Notes: generated from the letters alone by a model not told the origin. A DNA stretch of 22,785 bases from Mnemiopsis leidyi (GCA_000226015.1 JH153235.1:12909-35693), one strand, 5' to 3'; shown: positions 18,501 to 22,727, counted from the stretch's first letter. Made by a program: numbers and translations.

Positions 18501-21455
18501 GTTGTTTACCAACCCAGTCGCTGCAGCACCAAATAAACTCGACTAAATCCCACAACACCCGAAATATCCCTCTTGCGAGGGGGTTTAATGAGGTATAGTT
18601 TGGCGAATGATTGTGATAGCATCCATTGTGTTGTAGCTGGACGTGCCAGATGGTTAAAAATCTACTCGCTGATGATAGGAGTACGCCATTAGGGACCTTT
18701 AAACGGTGGAGAAATTCTTACATTAGCAATGTCGGCGGTGCTTAATGCGATTGCATTTTGTTGATACAACGATACATGTAGTTTGAGAGCTGCTCTTAGA
18801 GGCAACGTCGAACGGATAACGGAGGTTTTATGTTAATTCAACATTTAAGAGGAATATCGAGCCCTGTCAAGTTATCAGCGTGCGCTTTAGTTAAGATGAG
18901 AGCACCTACTACCGAAACATATCGAACTTACCAGCAGCAAATATTGGGCAGACCTGACTTGGACCACTCCCTGCCACGTCAAGGCTGCACTGTCAAGGCG
19001 AGACGTTGTCAGTAACAAAGCGATGCAATCATATTACAGGGGGGCTACTGCACTGACACGCGGAGCCGCAACCTCTTGCCCTGTTCCGGCTCTCCGCAGA
19101 ACCCGGCAATGAGCTGGCAGTAAGGTGGTCCCGGTCCTCCAGCTTGCCTGCCTTCTGATTAATCTAGACATTGTGATTAAAACTAGCACTGATAGTATGC
19201 ATGCTACCCTAGGTAGCACTGATAGTATGCATGCTACCCTAGGTAGCACTGATAGTATGCATGCTACCCTAGGTAGTACTGATAGTATGCATGCTACCCT
19301 AGGTACATGCTTTACATGTCCGGTAAAGATAAGGTAGCGATGTGTATACATAGTACAATGTAAATACCAATGCAGTGAAGCTCGGTAATGGCTGGAACAC
19401 GTGGTTACAGTAGTTCATTTATTTATTTATTGGTATTAAGTTTACCTGGATTTGCTATGTCAGTTATACATTGTGAAGATATTTACTATCTTGTCCAGCT
19501 CTAGTCAAGTTGATAGCTTTTCGGTTTAGAGTCTCGGATACCTATTTTTGATTAAATGTTAAACTAATAAGATTTGCCACCCTCTATCACCATTCTCGCA
19601 CCCTATTTGAATCCTGCCGGAACCCATCATTGCTCCCAATCTAACCTCGCTCCTCTTCTTACCTCGCAGCTCGCTCCTCTTCTAACCTCGCTCCCATTCT
19701 AACCTCGCTCCTCTTCTAACCTCTCTCCCCTTATAACCTCGCTCCTCTTCCAACCTCGATCCTCTTCTTACCTCGCTCCCATTCTAACCTCGCTCCTCTT
19801 CCAACCTTGCTCCCCTTCTAACCTCGCTTCCTTCCTAACCTTGCTCCGCTCCTCTTCCAACCTCGCTCCTCCTCTTACCTCGCTCCTCTTCCAACCTCGC
19901 TCCCTTTCTAACCTCGCTCCTCTTCCAACCTTGCTCCCATTCTAACCTCGCTTTCATTCTCATCTCGCAGCGAGATTCTCGCTCCCTTTCTAACCTCGCT
20001 CCTCTTCTTACCTTACTCCCATTCTAACCTCGCTCCTCTTCTAACCTCGCTCCTTTCTAACCTCGATCCTCTTCCAACCTTACTCCCATTCTAACCTCGC
20101 TCCTCCTCTTACCTCGCTCCCCTTCTAACCTCACTTCCCTTCTAACCTCACTATACTATTAACTTCACTCCCATTCTAACCTCGCTCCCCTTCTTACCTC
20201 GCTCCTTTTCTAACCTCACTTCCCCTTTTAACCTCACTCCCCCTTCTAACCTCGCTCCTTCTTCAGCTAGCGTTCAAGTACCTATCCTGGGTGCTGACTC
20301 CTCTCTTGGTGGGCTATGCTGTCTACTCCTTACTCTACGAGGAACACAAGGGCTGGTACTCCTGGACTCTTAGCATGTGTTACGGGTATCTACTCATGTT
20401 TGGTAAGTCTTTGTACAGGTATCTGCTCATGTTTTGTAAGTCTTTGTACGGGTATCTACTCATGTTTGGTAAGTCTTTGTACGGGTATCTACTCATGTTT
20501 CAGTACATATTTGCTTCAATTATCATCGACCTTTTACCGCTAATTATGTATCAATTGTTGACTTTATCTAACTACTCAGACAATCCTTATCGGCGATTCT
20601 GATGAACCCTACTTCAGGATTTATCATGATGACTCCGCAACTATTTATCAACTATAAGATGAAAAGTGTTGCGCATTTGCCGTGGAGGATGCTGACGTAT
20701 AAAGCCCTTAACACTTTCATTGACGATCTGTTTGCTTTTGTTATCAAAATGCCAACCCTTTATCGACTAGGGTGTTTTAGAGATGGTATGTATTTTTAAT
20801 CAATTTAATTTCCTTCTTGTTCCGGTGTTACAAATGTCTTACAAATGTCTTACTTAATACTTATGTCTCCAGATACAATTACAAACCTTCTATCTACTTT
20901 TATCTTCTTCTATCTACTTTTATCCTCAGATATAATATTTTTCATCTACCTCTATCAACGTTGGGTATACCGTGAGGATCCTAATCGTGTTAACGAGTTC
21001 GGTTCTAGTGGAGCTCATCCCGAAGGCGTGCCCGAGGACGCAGATATCACTAGTGAGGGTTAGTTTTATAGGATTTCTGGAGATGGAAATTTTAATAGAG
21101 TTAATTTGTAACTCAATAGTGAGAGTTAGTTTTTATAGGGTTTCTGGAGATGGTAATTTTAATAAAGTTACTTTGTAACTATACCATGTGTTTTGCTAAT
21201 TGCTTTCCGTTAGGATAATAAGTTTAGCATAGGAAGGTTAATTTTAAGTTAATAACCTAAGTTATTGTTAACAAGTTTCATTGTAAATGTAAATTCTAAT
21301 TGATCATACTGATTAAGCAATGAAACTTTTTATCTACAGGAAAAGTTATATCAGCGCCGGCTGTTGGGGGAGAAATAGAACAGGAACCTAAAACTGAGGA
21401 AGAAAAAAGACAGAGTAAACTGTATCTCAGAAATATTATTTATTATACAGACTGA
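417..21455 (+). CDS. CLPTM1: CLPTM1-family multi-pass membrane protein, 5'-partial, 13 exons in window
   Basis: Join 417-569, 764-878, 1203-1279, 1388-1502, 1753-1855, 1973-2111, 2234-2327, 2450-2640, 18118-18213, 20267-20402, 20618-20785, 20930-21058 and 21340-21455. This is 1632 nt, 543 residues plus stop, and every junction is GT-AG and in phase. The upstream exons (N-terminus) lie before base 1. The order matches the CLPTM1 family: luminal beta-rich N-terminal region (exons 1-6), membrane segments in exons 7-8, then exons 10-12 with the hallmark MTPQLFINYKMKSVAHLPW, TFIDDLFAFVIKMP, IYLYQRWVYREDP and VNEFG. KGWYSW and RWVYREDP look like CLPTM1 rather than CLPTM1L. In vertebrates CLPTM1 is an ER/Golgi protein that holds back GABA-A receptors, and the paralogue CLPTM1L is a glucosaminyl-PI scramblase; function here is inferred. 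Oddities are the 15.5 kb gene-bearing intron 8 and repeats at the 3' splice sites. The last exon is less certain than the rest. Confidence 0.93.
764..878 (+). CDS. CLPTM1: CLPTM1 exon 2 of window (phase 0 to 1)
   Basis: The acceptor is ACGACCAG|GAG and the donor AGAA|GTACGT. It encodes ELQNNGTMYLHIAAARNNAL and onward to VVVFSR, matching the family segment QNGSIYIHVYFTKSG. Confidence 0.88.
1021..1118 (+). repeat. Two-copy tandem repeat in CLPTM1 intron 2
   Basis: About 49 bp starting AACGGGCTTTTTATACTACA is repeated from about 1070 as AACGCGCTTTTTATACTACA. The second copy contains the palindrome TACTACAAATTGTAGTA. No function seen. Confidence 0.7.
1203..1279 (+). CDS. CLPTM1: CLPTM1 exon 3 of window (phase 1 to 0)
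   Basis: The acceptor is TTTCTTTTCTAG|TG and the donor GAG|GTGATT. The first codon is split across the junction (A|TG). It encodes MWTRFKKRKIESTTNLLTG, matching the basic family stretch ending KNLLTG. Confidence 0.87.
1388..1502 (+). CDS. CLPTM1: CLPTM1 exon 4 of window (phase 0 to 1)
   Basis: The acceptor is CCCCCACAG|GGC and the donor AAGT|GTAAGT. It contains EIISYWHPNLTISMLDD and QIPPPFDK, matching the family motif SHWHPNITINIVDD. Confidence 0.9.
1753..1855 (+). CDS. CLPTM1: CLPTM1 exon 5 of window (phase 1 to 2)
   Basis: The acceptor is GAATTTTAG|GG and the donor GTCAA|GTAAGT. It encodes the conserved YKPILYINDYWELNSDLIPI, like family YYPIIYFNDYWNL. Confidence 0.9.
1973..2111 (+). CDS. 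CLPTM1: CLPTM1 exon 6 of window (phase 2 to 0)
   Basis: The acceptor is CACTCAG|A and the donor AAAG|GTTTGT. It encodes ELPLNVVYSPISVFYFQIYE, then an acidic stretch SEASDEENDIVK like family YEQSDEEQDSVK. A second AG two bases on would break the frame. Confidence 0.9.
2234..2327 (+). CDS. CLPTM1: CLPTM1 exon 7 of window, membrane segment (phase 0 to 1)
   Basis: The acceptor is TTCTTTCAG|AGG and the donor AACG|GTACGT. It encodes MLETNPYILGVTIVVSLVHT and VFEFLAFKN, the first transmembrane segment of the conserved core. Confidence 0.93.
2450..2640 (+). CDS. CLPTM1: CLPTM1 exon 8 of window, membrane segments (phase 1 to 0)
   Basis: The acceptor is TTTCCCTTAG|AT and the donor TCG|GTAGGT. It encodes DIQFWKSRKSLEGLSIRSIV, then hydrophobic stretches around IFTQLIVVLYVLD and AISVCIGLVIEG, and WKITKVMD. 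It is followed by the giant intron. Confidence 0.93.
2641..3285. other. Intronic spacer before the broken GPCR
   Basis: This holds only the dispersed 29 bp motif at 2846-2874. No coding exon or RNA gene was seen. The minus-strand frame at 3364-3173 is a shifted reading of the broken receptor's tail. Confidence 0.6.
2846..2874 (+). repeat. Second copy of a dispersed 29 bp motif
   Basis: Bases 2846-2874 match 376-404 with two mismatches (ATATGRAACACTTCCCC-type core). At 376-404 the motif ends just before the acceptor of CLPTM1 exon 1, while here it lies early in the giant intron. It is probably an interspersed-repeat end. Confidence 0.6.
3925..4792. mobile_element. Insertion splitting the minus-strand GPCR
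   Basis: About 868 bp has no counterpart in the intact paralogue. It contains 11-base inverted copies TTTCCATCTCT (3970-3980) and AGAGATGGAAA (4784-4794). The second sits at the right junction and the first about 45 bases inside the left one. There is a perfect hairpin at 4756-4780. No transposase or other convincing protein is visible; the 68-codon frame at 4412-4618 is not recognisable. A clean target-site duplication could not be defined because the junctions are T-rich. It may be a non-autonomous element or a rearranged filler. Confidence 0.55.
4756..4780. repeat. Perfect 11 bp hairpin with TTC triloop
   Basis: ACTTTTTTGCC and GGCAAAAAAGT are exact reverse complements separated by TTC. 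It lies about 12 bases inside the right edge of the insertion that breaks the GPCR, so it may be a subterminal hairpin of that element. Confidence 0.8.
5167..7850. other. 2.7 kb between the inverted GPCR copies
   Basis: No supported gene. Two antisense-overlapping frames at about 6163-6457 and a short minus-strand frame at 6913-6707 (ending DNVTQMVRT) are unconvincing. A 9 bp unit TACAAGGAT is repeated three times at 7132-7158. The promoters of the two divergent receptor copies should lie here, but I cannot place them. Confidence 0.55.
7851..8858 (+). CDS. Intact intronless rhodopsin-like GPCR, 335 aa
   Basis: Seven hydrophobic segments lie near residues 30-52, 68-90, 105-128, 151-170, 193-221, 257-278 and 290-314, followed by a short tail. 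Class A marks are LGN (N49) in TM1, LAMID (D79) in TM2, Cys106 at the start of TM3 and Cys183 in the second extracellular loop, a plausible disulfide. The N-terminus has an N-glycosylation site (N8-E-S). Signature motifs are altered: HKG (130-132) replaces DRY, TTIP (270-273) replaces CWLP, and NGVIY (306-310) replaces NPxxY. The start ATG is the one shared with the broken minus-strand paralogue. Both copies carry AATTTCAGAG just upstream, possibly the 3' end of a 5'-UTR intron. No introns interrupt the coding region. It is probably a plasma-membrane sensor; ligand unknown. The altered DRY may mean unusual G-protein coupling. Confidence 0.88.
   Translation: MKFILPFNESSLSPDINTDLHSLFSVPLSAWYLLAICYTLAILLGFLGNCMVLHAFPVPGVLKKKNVQYILMMNLAMIDNLIILMQGLPTVGVLFADKWPFKIGICHVLALIKHTFFYMKLFSVTLLAVHKGYTMMCPFKTLSLKKEQAIKTVGAFLVISFLLNIVGLIGSDSTTFSALFLSCNADIYLSKSLNWAGYFLLAVLGVVVLILLTSLLIISWIAQGIRVRRLARQANIPRPPITRLQRLKNFLRRNKSIASVVIICTIFIVTTIPVFLAHISKWINASIVAGYVLFGELFTMLNVIFNGVIYAVLFHNFLQFYRERLQRLYASVMDR
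8859..9399. other. 3' flank of the intact GPCR
   Basis: AT-rich noncoding sequence. The nearest clear AATAAA is at 9325-9330, about 470 bp after the receptor stop. Nothing else is recognised. Confidence 0.5.
9400..9729 (-). CDS. Unrecognised reading frame: hydrophobic segment plus Cys-rich stretch
   Basis: An open frame of 109 codons ends at TGA 9402-9400 and has no good ATG; its first in-window codon is TTG. It reads a hydrophobic stretch KYTLLCVFSWSWACLVGCYV followed by basic RKK, then a probably extracytoplasmic region with N-glycosylation sites NQT and NFT and cysteines at TCQQQ, TCSVR, GDCAV and QDCGV. This layout could be one membrane segment of a small multi-pass protein, or an exon of a spliced gene. 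Possible splice signals exist (a pyrimidine-rich TGTGTGTCTTCAG and a TTC|GTAAGA), but I could not build a full gene. I do not recognise the family, and the frame may be fortuitous. Confidence 0.3.
   Translation of the reverse strand: MSDLLTPVLTKYTLLCVFSWSWACLVGCYVVRKKSVLTRVVNDLRSVFANFYVSEMTVPIFYGGTNSANQTCQQQPNFTCSVRDEYNNGDCAVAVLLSDSKFNHQDCGV
9730..10585. other. Spacer before the second intact GPCR
   Basis: Short open frames on both strands near 9732-9989 and 10199-10402 show no domain or conserved motif. Nothing else supportable; presumably it includes the receptor's promoter. Confidence 0.5.
10586..11500 (+). CDS. Intact intronless rhodopsin-like GPCR, 304 aa, different subfamily
   Basis: Seven membrane segments lie near residues 22-45, 56-78, 92-115, 133-155, 169-194, 222-248 and 264-287. 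Class A marks are N37 in TM1 (in CLTNV, where GN is usual), NVFDLL with D64 in TM2, and an intact NPLIY (282-286) in TM7 followed by a basic helix-8 stretch RKREMRRYIRNIF. DRY is replaced by TRT (116-118) in LLSVTRTISLLFPF, which keeps the Arg. TM6 lacks CWxP. I see no Cys at the usual TM3 start or in the second extracellular loop, so the canonical disulfide seems absent. The third intracellular loop (about 195-221) is basic and Ser/Thr/Asn-rich. The start is the first ATG of the frame. It is unlike the 7851-8858 receptor, so it is not a tandem copy. Ligand unknown. Confidence 0.87.
   Translation: MACIGRIQMLDRQMWASFETLFPVCSGTIAIIGCLTNVLSLSYFIKVARSTLTNKLFIALNVFDLLVSLLHVPIVTIWFCKYPLCGDEGPLFLPFLAVTENTVGCTAFVTCLLSVTRTISLLFPFYHVHKKGVGLAGLAFLAQEVVRTMCWFYAYYFRSQAELQSYISVHFSIMMALLTAVIFVNVASLVISAWKLSKDGNKFKISSAATGSQNPHTNNRRATVTILIVTVLFVVLNSLYCITLFLVFHLKVDWNFILENIPMHVFHDFSIWLSVPLNSAINPLIYFARKREMRRYIRNIFSLS
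11501..12003. other. Spacer between converging GPCR and kringle genes
   Basis: The plus-strand receptor ends at 11500 and the minus-strand kringle gene at 12004, so both 3' ends fall here. It holds a possible minus-strand ATTAAA at 11796-11791. No further gene seen. Confidence 0.5.
12004..12051 (-). CDS. Kringle gene terminal exon
   Basis: A strong acceptor GTTTTCTGTTTTAG|TAC is followed in phase 0 by YFDQNHIRKRTACTA and TGA (12006-12004). A possible ATTAAA poly(A) signal lies on the minus strand at 11796-11791. Confidence 0.55.
   Translation of the reverse strand, partial: YFDQNHIRKRTACTA
12004..14062 (-). CDS. Secreted single-kringle protein, predicted 7 exons, 236 aa
   Basis: Assembled on the minus strand from 14062-13997, 13668-13575, 13441-13322, 12992-12881, 12707-12599, 12378-12217 and 12051-12004. 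This is 711 nt, in frame, with GT-AG junctions. Residues 1-22 are a signal-peptide-like MKNLSAACFFLIALLF and on. Residues 23-93 are a short kringle: ECYMGKGELYAG, NSGKPCVDW, YCRNPD, GPWCYT and a final IPRC. Kringles bind proteins or glycans outside cells. The Trp-to-CRNPD spacing is about ten residues shorter than usual, and an extra Cys gives seven. Residues 94-236 form a domain I do not recognise, alternating hydrophobic and polar as in beta-strands, with potential N-glycosylation sites NDS, NHT and NIS. It ends YFDQNHIRKRTACTA. No membrane anchor is seen after the signal peptide. The kringle is secure; the first exon and its junction are the weak points. Confidence 0.65.
12217..12378 (-). 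CDS. Kringle gene exon 6 (phase 0 to 0)
   Basis: The acceptor CTGTTTGCTAG|CTA and donor AGG|GTGAGT enclose 54 open codons. They include GFMPEDEIVIPQWVYHEDIT and VWIRSRKEDHRFYNVKISRK. The length is an exact multiple of three and matches the phases on both sides. Confidence 0.65.
12599..12707 (-). CDS. Kringle gene exon 5 (phase 2 to 0)
   Basis: The acceptor CAACCTAACCCAG|T has a CTAAC branch-like site and the donor is GAG|GTTTAA (weak). It reads TETVKYTLFSIPGHLNTGIR and LFYNWHPNEGSYIQLE. The alternating strands suggest a beta-fold. Confidence 0.65.
12881..12992 (-). CDS. Kringle gene exon 4 (phase 1 to 2)
   Basis: The donor AATCA|GTAAGT is ideal; the acceptor GGGACTTAG|GT is pyrimidine-poor. 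It reads LVYNFEEGARVKLSHKWSRR and NDSMMLVSFKPYIPEN, and is open only in the phase required by exon 3. Confidence 0.65.
13251..13287. promoter_or_regulatory. Inverted pair of CACGTG E-boxes
   Basis: TCACGTGACCAG (13251-13262) and CTGGTCACGTGA (13276-13287) are exact 12-base inverted arms around a 13-base spacer. Each arm contains the E-box TCACGTGA, and the left one reads GTCACGTGAC, the palindrome bound by bHLH-Zip factors of the MITF/TFE type. It lies in kringle-gene intron 3. Any regulatory role is inferred. Confidence 0.4.
13322..13441 (-). CDS. Kringle gene exon 3: second half of kringle (phase 1 to 1)
   Basis: The acceptor TTTCTATTCCAG|TC and donor TGCG|GTGAGT are both strong. It reads ASCVYCRNPDSSSAGPWCYT then DGLGERESCHTQIPRC. 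CRNPD and GPWCY are the kringle signature, and the exon 2 codon T|TC joins in frame. Confidence 0.87.
13575..13670 (-). CDS. Kringle gene exon 2: first half of kringle
   Basis: The acceptor AACTAATTTCAG|AG can also be read TTTCAGAG|GTG, and the donor is GAAT|GTGAGT. It reads VECYMGKGELYAGNQNYTNS then GKPCVDWKQTE. Spacing of C, G, Y, G, T, SG, C and W is that of a kringle N-terminal half. Confidence 0.78.
13997..14062 (-). CDS. Kringle gene exon 1 candidate: signal peptide
   Basis: ATG at 14062-14060 opens MKNLSAACFFLIALLFRVIN, with Lys2 then a hydrophobic core, typical of a signal peptide. It ends ATT|GTAAAG in phase 0. This fits the kringle exon only if the second AG of its CAGAG acceptor is used. 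An unseen intermediate exon is the alternative. Confidence 0.45.
14263..15308 (-). pseudogene. Rhodopsin-like GPCR pseudogene: one stop, two frameshifts
   Basis: ATG at 15308-15306 opens MSTPTNSSFLMEISHLSDNS (N-glycosylation sites) and TM1. An in-frame TGA (15137-15135, codon 58) cuts the first loop, between LIASA and YKAFQLHEF. The frame then runs through TM2-TM5 and into TM6, with LTVSKFVLLKYP in the DRY region (SKF for DRY). An apparent single extra base in a T-run near 14547-14552 shifts TM6. A tandem AAGC duplication (14498-14505 on the plus strand) shifts it again, after which TM7 reads LAQLNIIANFYIYCLTVTSF with a basic tail to TAG 14265-14263. NFYIY replaces NPxxY. The disabling changes are few, so the loss is recent, or the reference has errors. 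It belongs to a third subfamily, unlike the other two receptors. Confidence 0.82.
15673..15781 (+). repeat. Degenerate CAACACTAACACAG minisatellite
   Basis: About seven imperfect units of 12-18 bp built on ACACTAACACAGT. The plus-strand frame through it reads Thr/Asn/Val/Tyr repeats, which is a by-product of the repeat and not a protein. Confidence 0.75.
17551..17620 (+). repeat. 16 bp tandem repeat, 4.4 copies
   Basis: The unit ACGTACATACGGCATT is repeated four times (17551-17614), with one base change in copy 2, plus a partial ACGTAC. It is CpG-bearing and contains the palindrome ACGT in each unit. Confidence 0.9.
17832..17865. repeat. Perfect 15 bp stem, 4-base loop hairpin
   Basis: ACGTGAATAACAGAC and GTCTGTTATTCACGT are exact reverse complements around AGCA. 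It lies about 250 bp before CLPTM1 exon 9. Possible identities are a small-RNA stem, a folded-back transposon end, or a structural element near the splice site. None is shown. Confidence 0.85.
18118..18213 (+). CDS. CLPTM1: CLPTM1 exon 9 of window (phase 0 to 0)
   Basis: The acceptor is TGTACTTTCAG|GTG and the donor AAG|GTACGT. It encodes 32 residues containing LLGLIPRVSIQDKSSY and TKAYDK, matching family FPRLSFKDKSTYIESSTKVYD. It continues directly from exon 8 in phase 0 across 15,477 bp. Confidence 0.92.
19185..19304 (+). repeat. 30 bp tandem repeat, 4 copies
   Basis: Units start AGCACTGATAGTATGCATGC and end TACCCTAGGT, and fill 19185-19214, 19215-19244, 19245-19274 and 19275-19304. Only the last differs (AGTACT). 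Each contains the palindromes ATGCAT, GCATGC and CCTAGG. Near identity implies recent expansion, so length variation is likely. Confidence 0.92.
19628..20266 (+). repeat. About 640 bp CTAACCTCGCTCCTCTT minisatellite forming the exon 10 acceptor tract
   Basis: A roughly 17 bp unit CTCGCTCCTCTTCTAAC, with variants, is repeated some 35-40 times up to the acceptor CTCCTTCTTCAG. Nearly every unit has a CTAAC, TTAAC or CCAAC, close to the metazoan branch-point consensus, followed by pyrimidines. AG dinucleotides occur only near 19668 and 19970-19975, so the last 290 bp have none before the used acceptor. The array thus looks like many copies of branch point plus pyrimidine tract. Whether the units serve in splicing is inference. 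Confidence 0.9.
20267..20402 (+). CDS. CLPTM1: CLPTM1 exon 10 of window (phase 0 to 1)
   Basis: The acceptor is CTCCTTCTTCAG|CTA, the last unit of a pyrimidine minisatellite. The main donor TTTG|GTAAGT is the first of three tandem copies. It encodes LAFKYLSWVLTPLLVGYAVY, then SLLYEEHKGWYSWTLSMCYG and YLLMF, two membrane helices of the core. Confidence 0.93.
20382..20500 (+). repeat. 33 bp tandem repeat carrying the exon 10 donor
   Basis: Copies begin at 20382, 20415, 20448 and 20481 (last one partial). Each full copy holds the last seven codons of exon 10 and its donor, so GTAAGT occurs at 20403, 20436 and 20469. The period is 11 codons. Confidence 0.93.
20618..20785 (+). CDS. CLPTM1: CLPTM1 exon 11 of window, most conserved block (phase 1 to 1)
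   Basis: The acceptor is CCCTACTTCAG|GA and the donor GATG|GTATGT. It encodes FIMMTPQLFINYKMKSVAHL, PWRMLTYKALNTFIDDLFAF, then VIKMPTLYRLGCFRD. This is near-identical to vertebrate CLPTM1 and settles the family. Confidence 0.96.
20887..20924 (+). repeat. Duplicated pyrimidine tract at the exon 12 acceptor
   Basis: The 18-mer CTTCTATCTACTTTTATC occurs at 20887-20904 and 20907-20924 (period 20), immediately before the CTCAG acceptor. A two-copy ACAAATGTCTT repeat lies just upstream. Confidence 0.88.
20930..21058 (+). CDS. CLPTM1: CLPTM1 exon 12 of window (phase 1 to 1, or terminal)
   Basis: The acceptor is TTTTATCCTCAG|AT. It encodes IIFFIYLYQRWVYREDPNRV and NEFGSSG, then an acidic tail with EGVPEDADITSE. 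The end is ambiguous: GAGG|GTTAGT can be a donor to the exon at 21340, or translation can run three bases on to a TAG at 21061-21063, giving 506 residues in the window instead of 543. Confidence 0.9.
21051..21183 (+). repeat. 66-67 bp tandem duplication across the exon 12 end
   Basis: Copy 1 (21051-21116) starts with the last coding bases TAGTGAGG and the donor GTTAGT; copy 2 (21117-21183) repeats them as TAGTGAGA and GTTAGT. The copies differ at about ten positions. The duplication spans the stop-or-splice decision point. Confidence 0.88.
21340..21455 (+). CDS. CLPTM1: Probable CLPTM1 terminal exon
   Basis: The acceptor is TTTTATCTACAG|GA, in phase with the exon 12 donor. It reads GKVISAPAVGGEIEQEPKTE then EEKRQSKLYLRNIIYYTD and TGA. 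The E/K/P-rich composition resembles the hydrophilic C-tail of vertebrate CLPTM1, which varies in sequence. A weak donor (AGA|GTAAAC near 21415) could lead to another exon. Less secure than the other exons. Confidence 0.6.
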
Positions 21456-21643
21456 GTCACGGACAAGTCAAGGTCAAACTTCCACTTCAAAATTTGAGTT
21501 TATAACACTAACAGAGTACAGGGTAACTCAGTATGGCTTTGAAAATCGATTTCCCGTAATCTGTTCCGTATTAATGGGCACCTTTCAATGGCTTCAGACT
21601 TTGTTTACAAGTTATTCAGTTAGCTTTATGGTGGTACTGGTTT

Positions 21644-22177
21644 AACGGGCGATGCGCTTCTAGAATTTGGCCGCGATAGTGGGTTATCAACCTACAAGTA
21701 CTGGTTTGCGATTTCAAATTTACTGCAGTTATTTGACCTTACCGTGTTACAGTTATACTTTAATGATGATGAATGATAATGATCAATGTTGAATACGAGT
21801 GTATTTTTACATCTGTGTAATGTATTTTGCCAATATGACTTTTGATATGTGGATATCTTGGTTTACTTTTTGAACTGTTTGTCTCAGGTGGAAGAGGTCG
21901 TGTACCGATGAAATTTAAGTATGTATACGGTTACGTATATATATCCGTATATATAGCGTTCAGCCTTGAGCTTTGCTTAACACTTATATCCCTGTGCGAG
22001 CTTAGCCCGAAATTAGGACGGACGCGCGGCGCAAAAGCTCACAGCGCAAGCCAAAGCACAAAGGGCCATGTTGTTCATTGTTGTAGGTTGATAACCTACT
22101 TAACTGTCGCGGCCATCACGCGCTCTGATCAGGCATTTCTGGCCTGGCGAAGAAATTCTAGAAGCGCATCGCCCGTT
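21644..22177. mobile_element. Non-autonomous inverted-repeat element, 534 bp (MITE-like)
   Basis: The left end AACGGGCGATGCGCTTCTAG (through AATTT, 21644-21668) is the exact reverse complement of 22153-22177, 25 bp. Inside them, GGCCGCGA and GGTTATCAACCTACAA recur in inverted orientation, so the arms extend further: left arm 21644-21697, right arm 22081-22177. The right arm has about 45 extra bases. No transposase frame is present. A clear target-site duplication was not found. Confidence 0.65.
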
Positions 22178-22332
22178 GATGTTGGCTTAGCAACCTTGAG
22201 CTGCGAGTATTGGGTGTACGGTGTAAGCGCGATAAACAATAAAGTATCTGTATACCGATACGGATATTCGTTGACGAGATTATATCCGTCTAACGAAACG
22301 ATACTGATACTCTCGTTCAGCTTTAGCTGCGT

Positions 22333-22429
22333 GAGTCGGGTATCATTTATCTGACTTCGTCCGACAGGAGGGTGCGCGCTGCCGTACAAGGTATCATTGC
22401 GACAAGATATTCGTGGTGATACCCGACTC
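22333..22429. repeat. 13 bp inverted repeat GAGTCGGGTATCA / TGATACCCGACTC
   Basis: The arms at 22333-22345 and 22417-22429 are exact reverse complements about 71 bp apart. TGATACCCGC also appears near 22679. It may be the end motif of another small element in this repeat-rich flank. Confidence 0.6.
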
Positions 22430-22727
22430 TATCATTGCAGCTCAAAGCTTAAATGCCCTATGTGGAATTGCTTTGCGACACTGTACACGTGGCCTATAGC
22501 CCTGCGAAGCGGCAGCCTCCGGCGCGTGGCAAGAACTGCAAACTGTTCACCTAACCAGGTGCTTACGCCGCGCGCAGCGGCTGCTACGCTATACTACCTC
22601 TGGTGGTGCGCGCAAAAGGGCTCTGGTTAGACTTAGAGCAATATAGTTGCACAGTTATCGAGGTATGAGCGTGAACGGTGATACCCGCAATTGCAATTAA
22701 TATCCGAAATTAGCTAAGCCACTTGTT

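Larger units (their letters stand above)
18214..20266 (+). other. CLPTM1 intron 9
   Basis: This 2.05 kb intron holds a 30 bp minisatellite at 19185-19304 and a long pyrimidine minisatellite at 19628-20266. An open frame at 18237-18482, ending FGKTVHFVQKDYNY, follows a passable acceptor (GTGTTTACAG at about 18247-18256) but has no recognisable domain, so I do not call it an exon. Confidence 0.75.

Noticed and set aside
19034..19351. Frames with repeated RVACILSVLP or STDSMHATLG
   Set aside because: They are read through the 30 bp minisatellite, whose unit length is a multiple of three; no other coding signs.
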